Assembly: GCF_017352135.1 (NCBI RefSeq) | Contig: NZ_CP071454.1 | Span: 3,683,001 to 3,747,000 of the forward strand | Length of the DNA: 64,000 nucleotides | From: Rhizobium lentis | Lineage (GTDB): Bacteria; Pseudomonadota; Alphaproteobacteria; Rhizobiales; Rhizobiaceae | Reading direction: 5' to 3' | Shown here: positions 52,428 through 59,883 of the stretch, in pieces | Numbering within the stretch: the first letter of the stretch is position 1 | How the letters are laid out: the number at the start of each line of letters is the position of its first letter | The notes under the pieces: generated by a model | What the model was told of the DNA's origin: nothing | Databases searched by the model: none | Seen by the model: the letters and a program-made list of their open reading frames with translations, nothing else | Made by a program: the position numbers and the translations under genes

Positions 52428-52721
52428 AGCCAAGCGTCTTTTTGGTGATGCAAAGAGCCAGACTGCGGAAGTCGAGGCGCTGTCATGCTGCATCGAGTGG
52501 GAGACGCTCCGCACCGGCCCGTTCAGCAATAAAGAGGTATCTTGAAAAATGGCTCCCCGGGCCGGAGAGACAATCCAAACTCCAACCGCCTAGAGAAGGC
52601 CATTCAGTGCTTATGAATCAAATGCTTAGGAGAGATGCAATTACTTCGATAGCGTTCGATTAGTACCCGAGGTGGCTAGAATTTAGTACCCCCGTCTTCA
52701 CAGAAGATCCTCCTCGACAGC
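52428..52721. other. Left junction of the element
   Basis: 294 bp without a supported gene, containing attL at 52546-52566. Right of it the sequence becomes AT-richer. Confidence 0.5.
52546..52566. repeat. attL: left attachment-site copy
   Basis: Exact 21-bp direct repeat of 59688-59708, ending GGGCCGGA. It repeats the last 17 nt of tRNA-Asn (including CCA) plus four adjoining bases. Confidence 0.9.
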
Positions 52722-53123
52722 CTAGAGACATGGGAATGCCGCATCAAGCGCATCGCCAAGGATTACGTCGCTGTCCTTTGCGCGATCGGCCGGATTATCG
52801 TTCAGGTATTTACAGAACACGTCCTTGATCTGACCGGAAGTAGCGCCTTTAGGGATACAGAAGCTACGCTTGATACCCATGTTCATGACCGACTTTTTCT
52901 GCTTCAGGTCGGCATCGAGGGGATGGTCTGGCGTGTCAGGAAGAACTTTCTCGACCCAATAGGCGTCGTTCCACCATTTATCGACGTAGCCCATGACATA
53001 CCCTGTGACGCTGCTATCATTTATAGTGCATCCCCGATGCATAAAATTGCCATCAAAGAAAGCGGCGTGCGCGGAGCTTGCCGAGATCAAGAATGCACCA
53101 ATAACGACCGTGCCCCGTTTCAT
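52722..53123 (-). CDS. Secreted Rap1a/Tai immunity-like protein
   Basis: 133 residues from ATG 53123 (GGGAG upstream). MKRGTVVIGAFLISASSAHA is a signal peptide. The C-terminal core SFCIPKGATSGQIKDVFCKY, then LNDNPADRAKDSDVILGDAL and AFPCL, follows the Rap1a/Tai pattern, C-x-P-x-G-x-T-x-x-Q-x-x-x-V-x-x-Y-L...FPC. Rap1a proteins neutralise type VI secretion amidase effectors in the periplasm, but many genomic members stand far from any T6SS, as here. It diverges from another exported protein at 53219. Confidence 0.7.
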   Translation of the reverse strand: MKRGTVVIGAFLISASSAHAAFFDGNFMHRGCTINDSSVTGYVMGYVDKWWNDAYWVEKVLPDTPDHPLDADLKQKKSVMNMGIKRSFCIPKGATSGQIKDVFCKYLNDNPADRAKDSDVILGDALDAAFPCL

Positions 53124-53218
53124 TGCTTCTCCCAAAAGCGACCTGTGTCCTCGCGCCATCTTCCAATCGGCTGGCGATTCTGGCAATCATTCAAATAGCG
53201 CCAACACACGGATTTCCC

Positions 53219-53719
53219 ATGAAGCTTGCAGTATTCGTTGCCGCTGGACTTATGGTCTCAGGAACGGCGTTCGCACAATCCGCTGAGGAAACGGCAGCGT
53301 TTCTCACGTTCGGGTTCAGAGACGGCGGCACGATGGGCGACAGTAAGCAACAGGGGATCGTGAGAAAGCTTTCGGACAATCCGCTCAAGCTTCACCTTGA
53401 TACCGGCAAGTCCATGACGATTACTTTGACAGTCACCCAGCCGAAACATTGCTTCTTCCGGATGCAAGTGTCTGATGTCGATCACGATCCTAAAATACGG
53501 TCGGACATTACCTACGACTTCAGCAAATTCACTGGTCTTGAGAACTCGATGGGTATGTTCACGAGGCCGGTTTTTTCAGGCGAATGTGCGATAACGAATG
53601 AGTCGGAAGGATGCGTCGAGCCGTTCATCGGCGCCCGCCAGCTATTCGTTCCTATCGCCAGCTCGCAGGCAGCGGCCGATTACATGAAGTCGAAGTTCTG
53701 CGCTGGAAGGGCGTTTTAG
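53219..53719 (+). CDS. Exported protein of unknown function
   Basis: 166 residues. MKLAVFVAAGLMVSGTAFAQ is a signal peptide with an A-F-A-Q cleavage site. The mature protein is mixed alpha/beta with three cysteines (KHCFFRM, GECAITNESEGC) plus a late one (SKFCAGR). I do not recognise the family. It diverges from the Rap1a-like gene with 95 bp between starts, implying shared control, and overlaps the next gene's end by four bases. Confidence 0.7.
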   Translation: MKLAVFVAAGLMVSGTAFAQSAEETAAFLTFGFRDGGTMGDSKQQGIVRKLSDNPLKLHLDTGKSMTITLTVTQPKHCFFRMQVSDVDHDPKIRSDITYDFSKFTGLENSMGMFTRPVFSGECAITNESEGCVEPFIGARQLFVPIASSQAAADYMKSKFCAGRAF

Positions 53720-53958
53720 CGGACTAGCCGATCGTTGTACCCGGGTGGTGTGAGGCGCTCTATGGTTCGCCCCGTCTTCTGCGTCCATGCCTTACGAAGG
53801 GCCCAGGTGTACTGGGATTTTTCTTTATGAGTCGCATCGGGCGCGGGTGGGGGCGGAAGTTGGGCGTAGGGGATGCCGGCTTTGATGCACTCGACAAGCC
53901 AGTTAGGCTGTGTGCGGCGGGTTGTTGCAGGCTTCCCGCTGCGTTTATTTGACCACAT
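53716..53958 (-). CDS. Hypothetical protein, 80 aa
   Basis: ATG 53958 is preceded by AAAGGAAAG. The product is basic and Pro-rich: MWSNKRSGKPATTRRTQPNW, then a QLPPPPAPD linker and SQYTWALRKAWTQKTGRTIE, ending GYNDRLVR. No transmembrane segment or known motif. The W/R-rich helix suggests nucleic-acid contact, which is a guess. Confidence 0.5.
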   Translation of the reverse strand: MWSNKRSGKPATTRRTQPNWLVECIKAGIPYAQLPPPPAPDATHKEKSQYTWALRKAWTQKTGRTIERLTPPGYNDRLVR

Positions 53959-54441
53959 GGTCTTTCCTTTCTGAAATAGAAGAAGGCCCGGATTGCTCCG
54001 AGCCCTTGCTGGTGTCGTTTGTGTTGGTAATGGTGGGACGCTGGTGACTGAAGGGACACTCTTTCGAGTTGGGCTTCAGTTGGACAGCGCCACCCTTCAG
54101 GTTGTCACCGGGAGGAGACCGCCCCTAATTGGAACGGGCGAAGCCCTTCACGTTCAGTCAGACCAAAGTGTCAGAGGCTCTACCGAGAAATGGATGTCGG
54201 TGATGCCTCTGCATCTTTGGCCGACTTTAAGGTCTACCTTGGATGGGGTCCCTCTATGAGGGGGTCCCCACACCTTCGGAATTGTTGGGAGGTGTTTTGT
54301 GGATTTATTGAGGCAGGACCGGTTTGATAGGCTTGACCTTCGATACGGGTTTTCTGTGGTTGCGTAGCCGTCAGGGTGGGCTTCCTGAAGGGGGCCACCA
54401 TGGTCCACGATAGTGTGTATATACCGGAAGGACGGTCGATG
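53959..54441. other. 483-bp region in the element without a supported gene
   Basis: Only short, low-quality frames are seen (for example minus 54234-54455, which overlaps the end of the HTH gene and has no family resemblance). GC-rich inverted segments near 54244-54270 (GGGGTCCC and GGGGGTCCCC) may form a stem. Confidence 0.4.
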
Positions 54442-55122
54442 TTACCTTTTGCCAAGAAGGCGGAGGTTACGGTGCACCGTCATCTTTGAGAGCCCCGTCA
54501 ATCGAATTATATCCACCTGCCGCAACGTCGGATCAGCAGAGAGTAGACGGCCTATGACCTCTATGGCCTTCGGTTCTTTCTTCGGTGCGGTCTGCGCAGT
54601 CGCGTCGGTGCTCAGCATCCCATCGATGTAGGCAAGCCCCGCCGGAGTGATCCAATCGAGATCGTAGCCCACCCCTGTCACCACACGGCGACCATAGCGC
54701 ATTTTGACAGCCCACTCGGACAGCCTAAGCCTGCTTGAGTACTCGGGACGCTTCTGCATCGGATCGGAGACCATCGGGACCATCTTGGCTTCTAGCTCTT
54801 CATGGAGGATTCCAAGGCTTGCTAGAGTGGCTCTTGTTTTCCTCGGTCCCATTCCAAGCCGCTCGGCAAGCTGGGAGAGGGTAATGTCGCCACCTCTGTA
54901 AAAGGCTGGCGGTGGAACCCTGGTAATCTCCCCGGTGGCACCATTGGTGACTTCGGTGCCGGGGCTAGCTCGCCAATCATGTCCACGGCAGCGCGAACTG
55001 TACGAAAGGTCATCCGTCAGGAATGTGTAGGCGTCGGCGTCACGGTCGGTACGAGCAACTTCAATGTGTCTGACGATTAGCTCAGGGTGGTCGTTGGTGG
55101 CGATTTGGCTATTGCGGAACAA
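54442..55122 (-). CDS. Helix-turn-helix protein, divergent from the FRG gene
   Basis: 226 residues counting from TTG 55122. Two DNA-binding-like modules are visible: ITLSQLAERLGMGPRKTRAT near residue 80 and VDIIRLTGLSKMTVHRNLRL at the C-terminus. Between them lies KMRYGRRVVTGVGYDLDWIT, then PAGLAYIDGML. The frame remains open upstream to 55210 and reads as plausible protein (KEIEWGRLRRLFRN) but contains no ATG, GTG or TTG there; an ATG one base out of frame at about 55215 suggests a possible frameshift. Likely a regulator of the island. Confidence 0.6.
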   Translation of the reverse strand: MFRNSQIATNDHPELIVRHIEVARTDRDADAYTFLTDDLSYSSRCRGHDWRASPGTEVTNGATGEITRVPPPAFYRGGDITLSQLAERLGMGPRKTRATLASLGILHEELEAKMVPMVSDPMQKRPEYSSRLRLSEWAVKMRYGRRVVTGVGYDLDWITPAGLAYIDGMLSTDATAQTAPKKEPKAIEVIGRLLSADPTLRQVDIIRLTGLSKMTVHRNLRLLGKR

Positions 55123-55670
55123 GCGCCGAAGCCTTCCCCATTCGATTTCCTTTCTGGTTGTCTGAAGCGTTCTACGGTGGCGAAACGTGGCCTTGAGATC
55201 AGATGATACTCATGTCCCGATGGGACCGATCCCGAGACACGAAGTCTCAAAGATTCGGGGCATGGAATGACACACGACAGCGCCCAACCCATCCAACCTG
55301 AGAGGCGGCAGGTCTAACAGGCGGTCGCTCGCGTGTGGCATTCGGATGATATGCTGCGTTATGCATCTAAGTGGGTAATTCGGACTTCCGACATGCAAGG
55401 GACCACGGTGATACTAGGGGGGTACTTATTCACCGGCAGCATGCACCGAAACCTTCGGTCCACCTCGGTAGTGCTAGTGGAGGCCTCATTTCGCCAGACG
55501 CGCCAATATGTTTTATCATCCTAGTGGGGGCCTCATTCATGACCGGCATGCTGTATGACCTCTCAAGGTCAGCCGGCCAAATCGAAACATCATTTGCTTC
55601 CACACCGCATTGGACTTGAAGCTGTAATCAGAATCGCCCAGCATCTCTAGGTTCAAATAGGGGGGCATCG
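55123..55670. other. 548-bp divergent region between HTH and FRG genes
   Basis: No supported gene beyond the possible N-terminal extension of the HTH frame (to about 55210). It contains the imperfect repeat cluster at 55414-55553, AT-richer stretches and probably the FRG promoter. Could also encode a small RNA; nothing decisive is visible. Confidence 0.45.
55414..55553. repeat. Three imperfect direct repeats ahead of the FRG gene
   Basis: CTAGTGGAGGCCTCATT at 55474-55490 and CTAGTGGGGGCCTCATT at 55521-55537 differ at one base, 47 bp apart. A diverged relative starts at 55414 (CTAGGGGGGTACTTATTCA). The first and third copies continue into similar CCGGCA...ATGC sequences. They may be operators for the divergent HTH protein. 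Confidence 0.6.
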
Positions 55671-56777
55671 GTGGACGGTCAGTGGCTAGGGTCTTTCAAC
55701 GGCACGAATAAAGGAACAGCGCTGATTGATCTTGACGATCATTCGGACCACGTCGCCGGCCACGCTTATGTATTTGACGACGATCCGACTCTCCCGGGGT
55801 TTCTCGCGCGGATCGACATACCGGATCGTAAGTCGGTCCAACATTTGGATGTTCAGCTCCAAGCACTTCACCCGTACACTAATGAGATAATACCCCTGGA
55901 TCAGGTGCGGGAACTGTTTCCGGGCGCGACCATCCCGAACACGGCTAAACTCAAGCTCACTTTCAAGCAGCGCGTTCTGAATATTCAGTGGTCAACACCA
56001 GCCGGCACCCAGGGAACCGCGAGCTTGCCCGTCAGCAAAGCGGGGAAAGCCTCCGACTACAAGGCGCATCGCTCAACCAATACGTGGGAAAATTTCAAGC
56101 GGTTCGCGGTCAGCCTAGAACCGGGACGTTTCATGTTTCGCGGGCAGACACGTCCCTTTCGGTTGCGCACCGCCTTCCATCGCACCCGAAGGAAGGACCT
56201 GATTCGCTATGTGAGCGAGGACATCCCAACGCTTCACCGCATGCTGACCCCCAGAGCTAAGCACCTCTTCAATCTTGGCGATCCACTTCAGAATGGTGCC
56301 TTCTGGAACTTGGCGCAACATCATGGCTATCCGACACCGCTGCTCGATTGGACACATTCGCCGTTCGTTGCGGCTTATTTCGCATTTCGACCGGAGCGCC
56401 CCCCGCCGTCTCGCGGCAAGGACCATGTCCGAATACTGATGTTTGATCGCAAACAGTGGGGTTTGGACTTTAATCAGTTGCAACGGGTGCACTTTACCCG
56501 ACCCCATTTTTCGATACTCGAAGCGTACGCAATCGAAAACGAGAGGGCCATTCCGCAGCAGGCGCTATCGAGCATAACCAACGTGGACGATATTGAGTCG
56601 TACATAAGGTTGCGGGAGGTGGAGAAGGGCCGATCCTATCTTGTTGCTTTTGACCTTCCGTACGATCAACGCGAAACGGTTCTTCGAGAGCTGCGTCTCA
56701 TGGGCATCACAGCTGGTTCGCTGTTCCCCGGCTTCGACGGCGCATGTGAAGAGCTTCGTATGCGGCTCTTTGGTTGA
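55671..56777 (+). CDS. FRG-domain protein
   Basis: 368 residues from GTG 55671 (GGGGG upstream). The N-terminal 120 residues look beta-rich (WLGSFNGTNKGTALIDLDD). The FRG domain begins at FRGQ (residues 156-159, in FMFRGQTRPFRLRTAFHR) and has its second signature at 214-239: LAQHHGYPTPLLDWTHSPFV followed by AAYFAF. FRG domains are frequent in mobile elements and in regions suspected of defence or toxin roles, but no activity is established that I can state with confidence. It is the main cargo gene of this island, flanked by the HTH gene and a resolvase. Confidence 0.85.
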   Translation: MDGQWLGSFNGTNKGTALIDLDDHSDHVAGHAYVFDDDPTLPGFLARIDIPDRKSVQHLDVQLQALHPYTNEIIPLDQVRELFPGATIPNTAKLKLTFKQRVLNIQWSTPAGTQGTASLPVSKAGKASDYKAHRSTNTWENFKRFAVSLEPGRFMFRGQTRPFRLRTAFHRTRRKDLIRYVSEDIPTLHRMLTPRAKHLFNLGDPLQNGAFWNLAQHHGYPTPLLDWTHSPFVAAYFAFRPERPPPSRGKDHVRILMFDRKQWGLDFNQLQRVHFTRPHFSILEAYAIENERAIPQQALSSITNVDDIESYIRLREVEKGRSYLVAFDLPYDQRETVLRELRLMGITAGSLFPGFDGACEELRMRLFG

Positions 56778-56825
56778 CGGGATCGTCTAACACCTGCCAA
56801 CACGTCCAATGGCTGGCACACGATC

Positions 56826-57482
56826 TCAACGGCTTCTTTCGATTACCCTGGACACCTGTGTCGCCGTCCAGCTTCCACCCCGAGACGTCTTCACGCCGTT
56901 CTCGTTCAGTGCAGCCGCAATCTGCATCAAGGTCGCCCCGCCGTCTCTCATGGGTCCTATGGTCGCCATCAGCTTTCGGGCTTCTCCCGCAGCTTTTTCT
57001 TGAATTGCCTCGTTGCGCTTCATCGTCTTGTCCCGCAAGCCGCCAAGCTGAGACCCTCGGGACTTCGCCACTGCCAGCGCTGCTTTGGTACGGGCGGAAA
57101 TGAAGTCGCGCTCCATCTCTGCCATGACCGCGTACATATGGAGCATGGCCTTGTCCGCCCTCGGGAGGTTCGCGACGGCAAACTTCACCCGCTTGTCCTC
57201 CATCAGGGTCGCGATGCGGGCCACCTTGCGGCTTAGCCTGTCCAGCTTTGCGACCAGCAGCACGGCTCCAGTCTTCCGGCAGAGGTCCAGTGCCTTCTGA
57301 AGCTCGGGGCGGTCGTCGTTAGTGCCGCTCTCGATGTCCTGAAAGCTGCCGATGACCTCGCAAGGCACGTCGCTGTAGTTCTTGAGGTAGACGTCAATGT
57401 CGAGGTCCTGAGCTTCCAGCCCCAGACCGCTGTGGCCTTGCCCTGCCGTTGAAACCCGAGTGTACCGTACGTACTGCAGCAT
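56826..57482 (-). CDS. Serine recombinase (resolvase/invertase family)
   Basis: 218 residues. The nucleophile is Ser 11 in YTRVSTAGQGHSG. The catalytic domain continues with FQDIESGTNDDRPELQ, LLVAKLDRLSRKVARI and the helix AVMAEMERDFISARTKAALA. A C-terminal HTH (GATLMQIAAALNENGVKTSR) completes a resolvase of normal length. It can resolve dimers or invert DNA; repeats at 57497-57564, just upstream of its start, may be its sites. Confidence 0.9.
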   Translation of the reverse strand: MLQYVRYTRVSTAGQGHSGLGLEAQDLDIDVYLKNYSDVPCEVIGSFQDIESGTNDDRPELQKALDLCRKTGAVLLVAKLDRLSRKVARIATLMEDKRVKFAVANLPRADKAMLHMYAVMAEMERDFISARTKAALAVAKSRGSQLGGLRDKTMKRNEAIQEKAAGEARKLMATIGPMRDGGATLMQIAAALNENGVKTSRGGSWTATQVSRVIERSR

Positions 57483-57496
57483 TGTCTTGCATGTCC

Positions 57497-57564
57497 CGTT
57501 GTGCCTGTAAAAGGGCTCTACAGACAGACTTGTCTAATGTCAACGTTCGTTGTGCTTGTAAAAG
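57497..57564. repeat. Repeated 17-bp sites upstream of the resolvase gene
   Basis: CGTTGTGCCTGTAAAAG (57497-57513) and CGTTGTGCTTGTAAAAG (57548-57564) differ at one base, 51 bp apart, with a short inverted AGACTTGTCT between them. Candidate res subsites or operators of the resolvase. Confidence 0.55.
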
Positions 57565-57655
57565 CCGCCATTAATGCCTGGGCAGCTCCCGCCTCGTCCG
57601 ATCTCTTGCCCGCATCTCAAACTTCCAGCATTCTGCGCCCAACCGGAGAGAGAAA

Positions 57656-57901
57656 ATGCGTTTCATGTTCGTAGCCACACTCGGCTTGGGGCTTGTCGGA
57701 TGCAACAACGTGACAACGTCGGAGCAGTGGCGCGAGGTTCGGCCCACAAGCAAAGACAGCCGTTTCGAAAGGGCCAAAGCAATTTGCAATGGCCGAGCGG
57801 GTGAAACTCAGGCGATGTCGGGTAGGTACTGGATTGCTGGCGCGATAGCATCGAGCAGCACGTTTAAGGCATGCATGGCGGAACAGGGGTTCGTCCAGTG
57901 A
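57656..57901 (+). CDS. Small lipoprotein
   Basis: 81 residues. MRFMFVATLGLGLVGC has a lipobox ending at Cys 16. The mature part is hydrophilic, with two further cysteines (AICNGRAG; FKACMAEQG) and a hydrophobic patch YWIAGAIASSS. The FKACM-x-x-x-G pattern resembles the C-terminus of small proteobacterial lipoproteins. Its stop overlaps the start of the next gene (GTGA). Confidence 0.7.
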   Translation: MRFMFVATLGLGLVGCNNVTTSEQWREVRPTSKDSRFERAKAICNGRAGETQAMSGRYWIAGAIASSSTFKACMAEQGFVQ

Positions 57902-58071
57902 CGCTATCGCCAGAGCAGGCTGCCGAGCTCCTCAAAGCTTGGGAAGATAAGTTGGCGGGTCGCCCAGCGACTGAAGGAGAACGGAAGATAATGGACCATT
58001 ATCGGGATATCATGGCGGGCGTTTATATCTACGATCCAAAGACGCAGCCCTATGAGGAGGGTGACCTCTAG
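57898..58071 (+). CDS. Small cytoplasmic hypothetical protein, 57 aa
   Basis: GTG at 57898 overlaps the lipoprotein stop by four bases, a translational-coupling arrangement. The product (LSPEQAAELLKAWEDKLAGR then PATEGERKIMDHYRDI) is acidic-helical with no export signal. Unknown function; the coupling is the main evidence that it is translated. Confidence 0.5.
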   Translation: MTLSPEQAAELLKAWEDKLAGRPATEGERKIMDHYRDIMAGVYIYDPKTQPYEEGDL

Positions 58072-58165
58072 ATTCCCAGCCACTTCCAACGAAAGAGGGG
58101 GTACCCTGGGGGATGCTCACCCTTGCCTTTCTCAATAATGGGGGCTCAGATATTTTCGGCGTTTT

Positions 58166-58831
58166 TTATAGCGAGTTCTGCAGGTCCTCATAACCGTATT
58201 GCGCCATTAGCTTGGCGACGTCGAAGTACCACAACGCCTTTGCTGTGAGCCAACAACTCAATGCTGTGTCCGCCCATTCATCGGCGACGTCCTGCCTTGA
58301 GGCATCTGAGGCGGCCTTCGCGAAATCGTACTTGATGTGCTCGACAATTTCCCGGACCTTAGGTCGGACCTCGGTCTCCCTATAGAGCGCCTTGGCTGCT
58401 AGGCGGGCCCCTCGTTGCTCTTGGGTCTGGTTGGCGTAGTACTCTGCCCACCGAGCCTGGGCTCTCTCCGACCACTTTGCCCGCTGCGCTGCTGTGGGCT
58501 CGGGCCTTACATAGCTTACCCTGTAAGCTTTCTGCCGTGCCCTCCGCTGTTCCTCGGTCAACCGGGGTTTCGCAGGACCGGCTTTCGCACGATATCGCTG
58601 ACGGTAGCAGGCATTGAGGTTGTCTCGCCATTCTTCGTCGTGTTTTTTGCGGTTGTAGTATCTTCCCTGTGCAGCAGCGGCGGCAGCCTTGCGTTCCGCT
58701 TCAGTGGCGTAGGTCTTCCGGGGTGCCTTGCCCGCTGCTTCCTGCCTTTTGCGATAAGACTTCTGCTGAAGGGCTCGCTTGTGTTCGCGAAATTCCTCTT
58801 CGGTCATGCCAGTTCGTTTGGTGTAAGCCAT
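58166..58831 (-). CDS. Basic, Arg/Lys/Tyr/Ala-rich helical protein of unknown function
   Basis: 221 residues with GGAG near the ATG at 58831. The N-terminal two-thirds is strongly basic and periodic (REHKRALQQKSYRKRQEAAG, GRYYNRKKHDEEWRDN, LTEEQRRARQKAYRVSY), consistent with long helices binding nucleic acid. The last 70 residues are less charged (EWADTALSCWLTAKALWYFD). It lies 46 bp downstream of the integrase on the same strand and may be an element-encoded accessory or DNA-packing protein; that is a guess. Confidence 0.6.
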   Translation of the reverse strand: MAYTKRTGMTEEEFREHKRALQQKSYRKRQEAAGKAPRKTYATEAERKAAAAAAQGRYYNRKKHDEEWRDNLNACYRQRYRAKAGPAKPRLTEEQRRARQKAYRVSYVRPEPTAAQRAKWSERAQARWAEYYANQTQEQRGARLAAKALYRETEVRPKVREIVEHIKYDFAKAASDASRQDVADEWADTALSCWLTAKALWYFDVAKLMAQYGYEDLQNSL

Positions 58832-58877
58832 ATTCTCCTTTCATCTTGATTGTCTGTGTCGGTATTGCTGGCGAACG

Positions 58878-59645
58878 TCAGCCGCCGAAAGCCTTTGCCA
58901 TGGCAGCACTGGTCACCTGAAGTACGGCTTCATCTCCACCGTAGCCTTCACCCACGCCGCCGTTGGTATGCCCAAGGATCATGTTCTGAACTTCCAGAGC
59001 GACCCCGGCCTTCCTCAGGTTGTCCTTGGCATTGTGCCGGAGCGAATAGAGAACATGCTTAGGGTTCGTCGTGATCAGCCGCATATGCTTCGACATGATG
59101 GCGGCGGAGACCGCACCCGCGCCTCCATCTCTGCCATAAGTTGGAAAAAGCATATGCGCTGCGGTGTCCCAATGCCGCTTCGACGTCTTCGTCAGTTTCA
59201 ATGCCGTCTTCGCGGCATCCAGCGCCTTGCCAACCAAGGGTACCCATCTTTGCGTGATCTCGTCCTTAACCCGACGGTGGTCGTGCCATTCAATGCGGAT
59301 ATGGGGTATCGGTGAATCGACTCGGACGTCTTCTGCCCGCAGGCCCGTCACCTCTTGGGGTCGGCATCCTGTACCTGCCAGCAGGTCCCAAATTATCTGA
59401 ACCTCTTCACCAGCGTGACCATGGATACGCTCGGTGACCTTGCGTAGGACTTCCGCTGGGAGAGGGTCCCGCTTGCTCTTCTTGGTGGCCGTAGGGTCCT
59501 TTTTGACCTCAAGGCCCATGAACGGATTACCGCATTCAAGGTCAAATTCCTTGATCGCCATATTGATGATTGCTCGAACCGTGTTCAGGTAGCGCTCTAC
59601 GCTTTCGGGCTTACGCTTTTTCTCGGTCAGCATGAAGTCGCGCAC
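58878..59645 (-). CDS. Tyrosine recombinase (integrase), N-terminally shortened
   Basis: 255 residues from GTG 59645. Catalytic residues are visible: Arg 95 in GTGCRPQEV, the Y-S-L-R-H box (Arg 203) in VLYSLRHNAKDNL, His 226 in MILGHTNGGVG, and Tyr 235 in GEGYGGDEA. Usual relatives are close to 400 residues; the arm-binding N-terminus is missing. Upstream the frame stays open through attR into the tRNA gene without a start codon (HFLTRLPALKREHGRAVRDF), so the gene seems cut by the att site. It targets the tRNA-Asn 3' end; activity is uncertain. Confidence 0.8.
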   Translation of the reverse strand: MRDFMLTEKKRKPESVERYLNTVRAIINMAIKEFDLECGNPFMGLEVKKDPTATKKSKRDPLPAEVLRKVTERIHGHAGEEVQIIWDLLAGTGCRPQEVTGLRAEDVRVDSPIPHIRIEWHDHRRVKDEITQRWVPLVGKALDAAKTALKLTKTSKRHWDTAAHMLFPTYGRDGGAGAVSAAIMSKHMRLITTNPKHVLYSLRHNAKDNLRKAGVALEVQNMILGHTNGGVGEGYGGDEAVLQVTSAAMAKAFGG

Positions 59646-59687
59646 TGCACGGCCATGCTCTCTCTTAAGGGCGGGTAGTCTTGTGAG

Positions 59688-59708
59688 AAAATGGCTCCCC
59701 GGGCCGGA
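59688..59708. repeat. attR: right attachment-site copy within tRNA-Asn
   Basis: Identical to 52546-52566. It covers the 3' end of tRNA-Asn, which remains intact. Confidence 0.9.
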
Positions 59709-59766
59709 TTCGAACCGGCGACCTGTCGATTAACAGTCGAATGCTCTACCGCTGAGCTACCAGGGA
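59692..59766 (-). tRNA. tRNA-Asn (anticodon GUU)
   Basis: Read on the minus strand: acceptor TCCCTGG pairs with CCGGGGA (one G-U), discriminator G, encoded CCA (59694-59692). Anticodon loop CTGTTAA places GTT at 59734-59732. D-arm AGCTCAGCGGTAGAGC and T-loop GGTTCGAATCC are canonical. It is the integration target of the element to its left. Confidence 0.97.
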
Positions 59767-59883
59767 TCACTGCTTGGCGCGGTGTGAGTGGGCTAATACA
59801 AATGCTTGCCCGATTTGCCAAGCGGTTTTTTCAAAAAAATGAAATGAACTTGTATTTGGATGGTCTGTGCCCATCTCAGGGAA

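Larger units (their letters stand above)
52546..59708. mobile_element. 7.2-kb integrative element at tRNA-Asn
   Basis: A 21-bp sequence covering the 3' end of tRNA-Asn occurs at both ends (52546-52566 and 59688-59708). A tyrosine recombinase lies directly inside the right end, as in tRNA-targeting islands. Between them are a serine resolvase, an FRG-domain gene, a HTH gene, small exported proteins and unknowns, with a rise in AT-rich and non-coding stretches compared with the flanks. No conjugation, replication or phage structural genes are present, so it is a small satellite or a decayed island. Confidence 0.85.

Noticed and set aside
54234..54455. 73-aa minus-strand frame overlapping the HTH gene end
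   Set aside because: No good SD, no family resemblance and low-complexity composition.
58415..58849. Hydrophobic 144-aa plus-strand ORF opposite the basic protein
   Set aside because: Cys/Leu/Phe-rich shadow produced by reading the complement of an Arg/Lys-rich gene; no start signal.
52546..59708. CRISPR array or retron within the island
   Set aside because: Repeats at 55414-55553 and 57497-57564 are few, unequal in spacing and lack spacers; no reverse transcriptase or cas gene is present.
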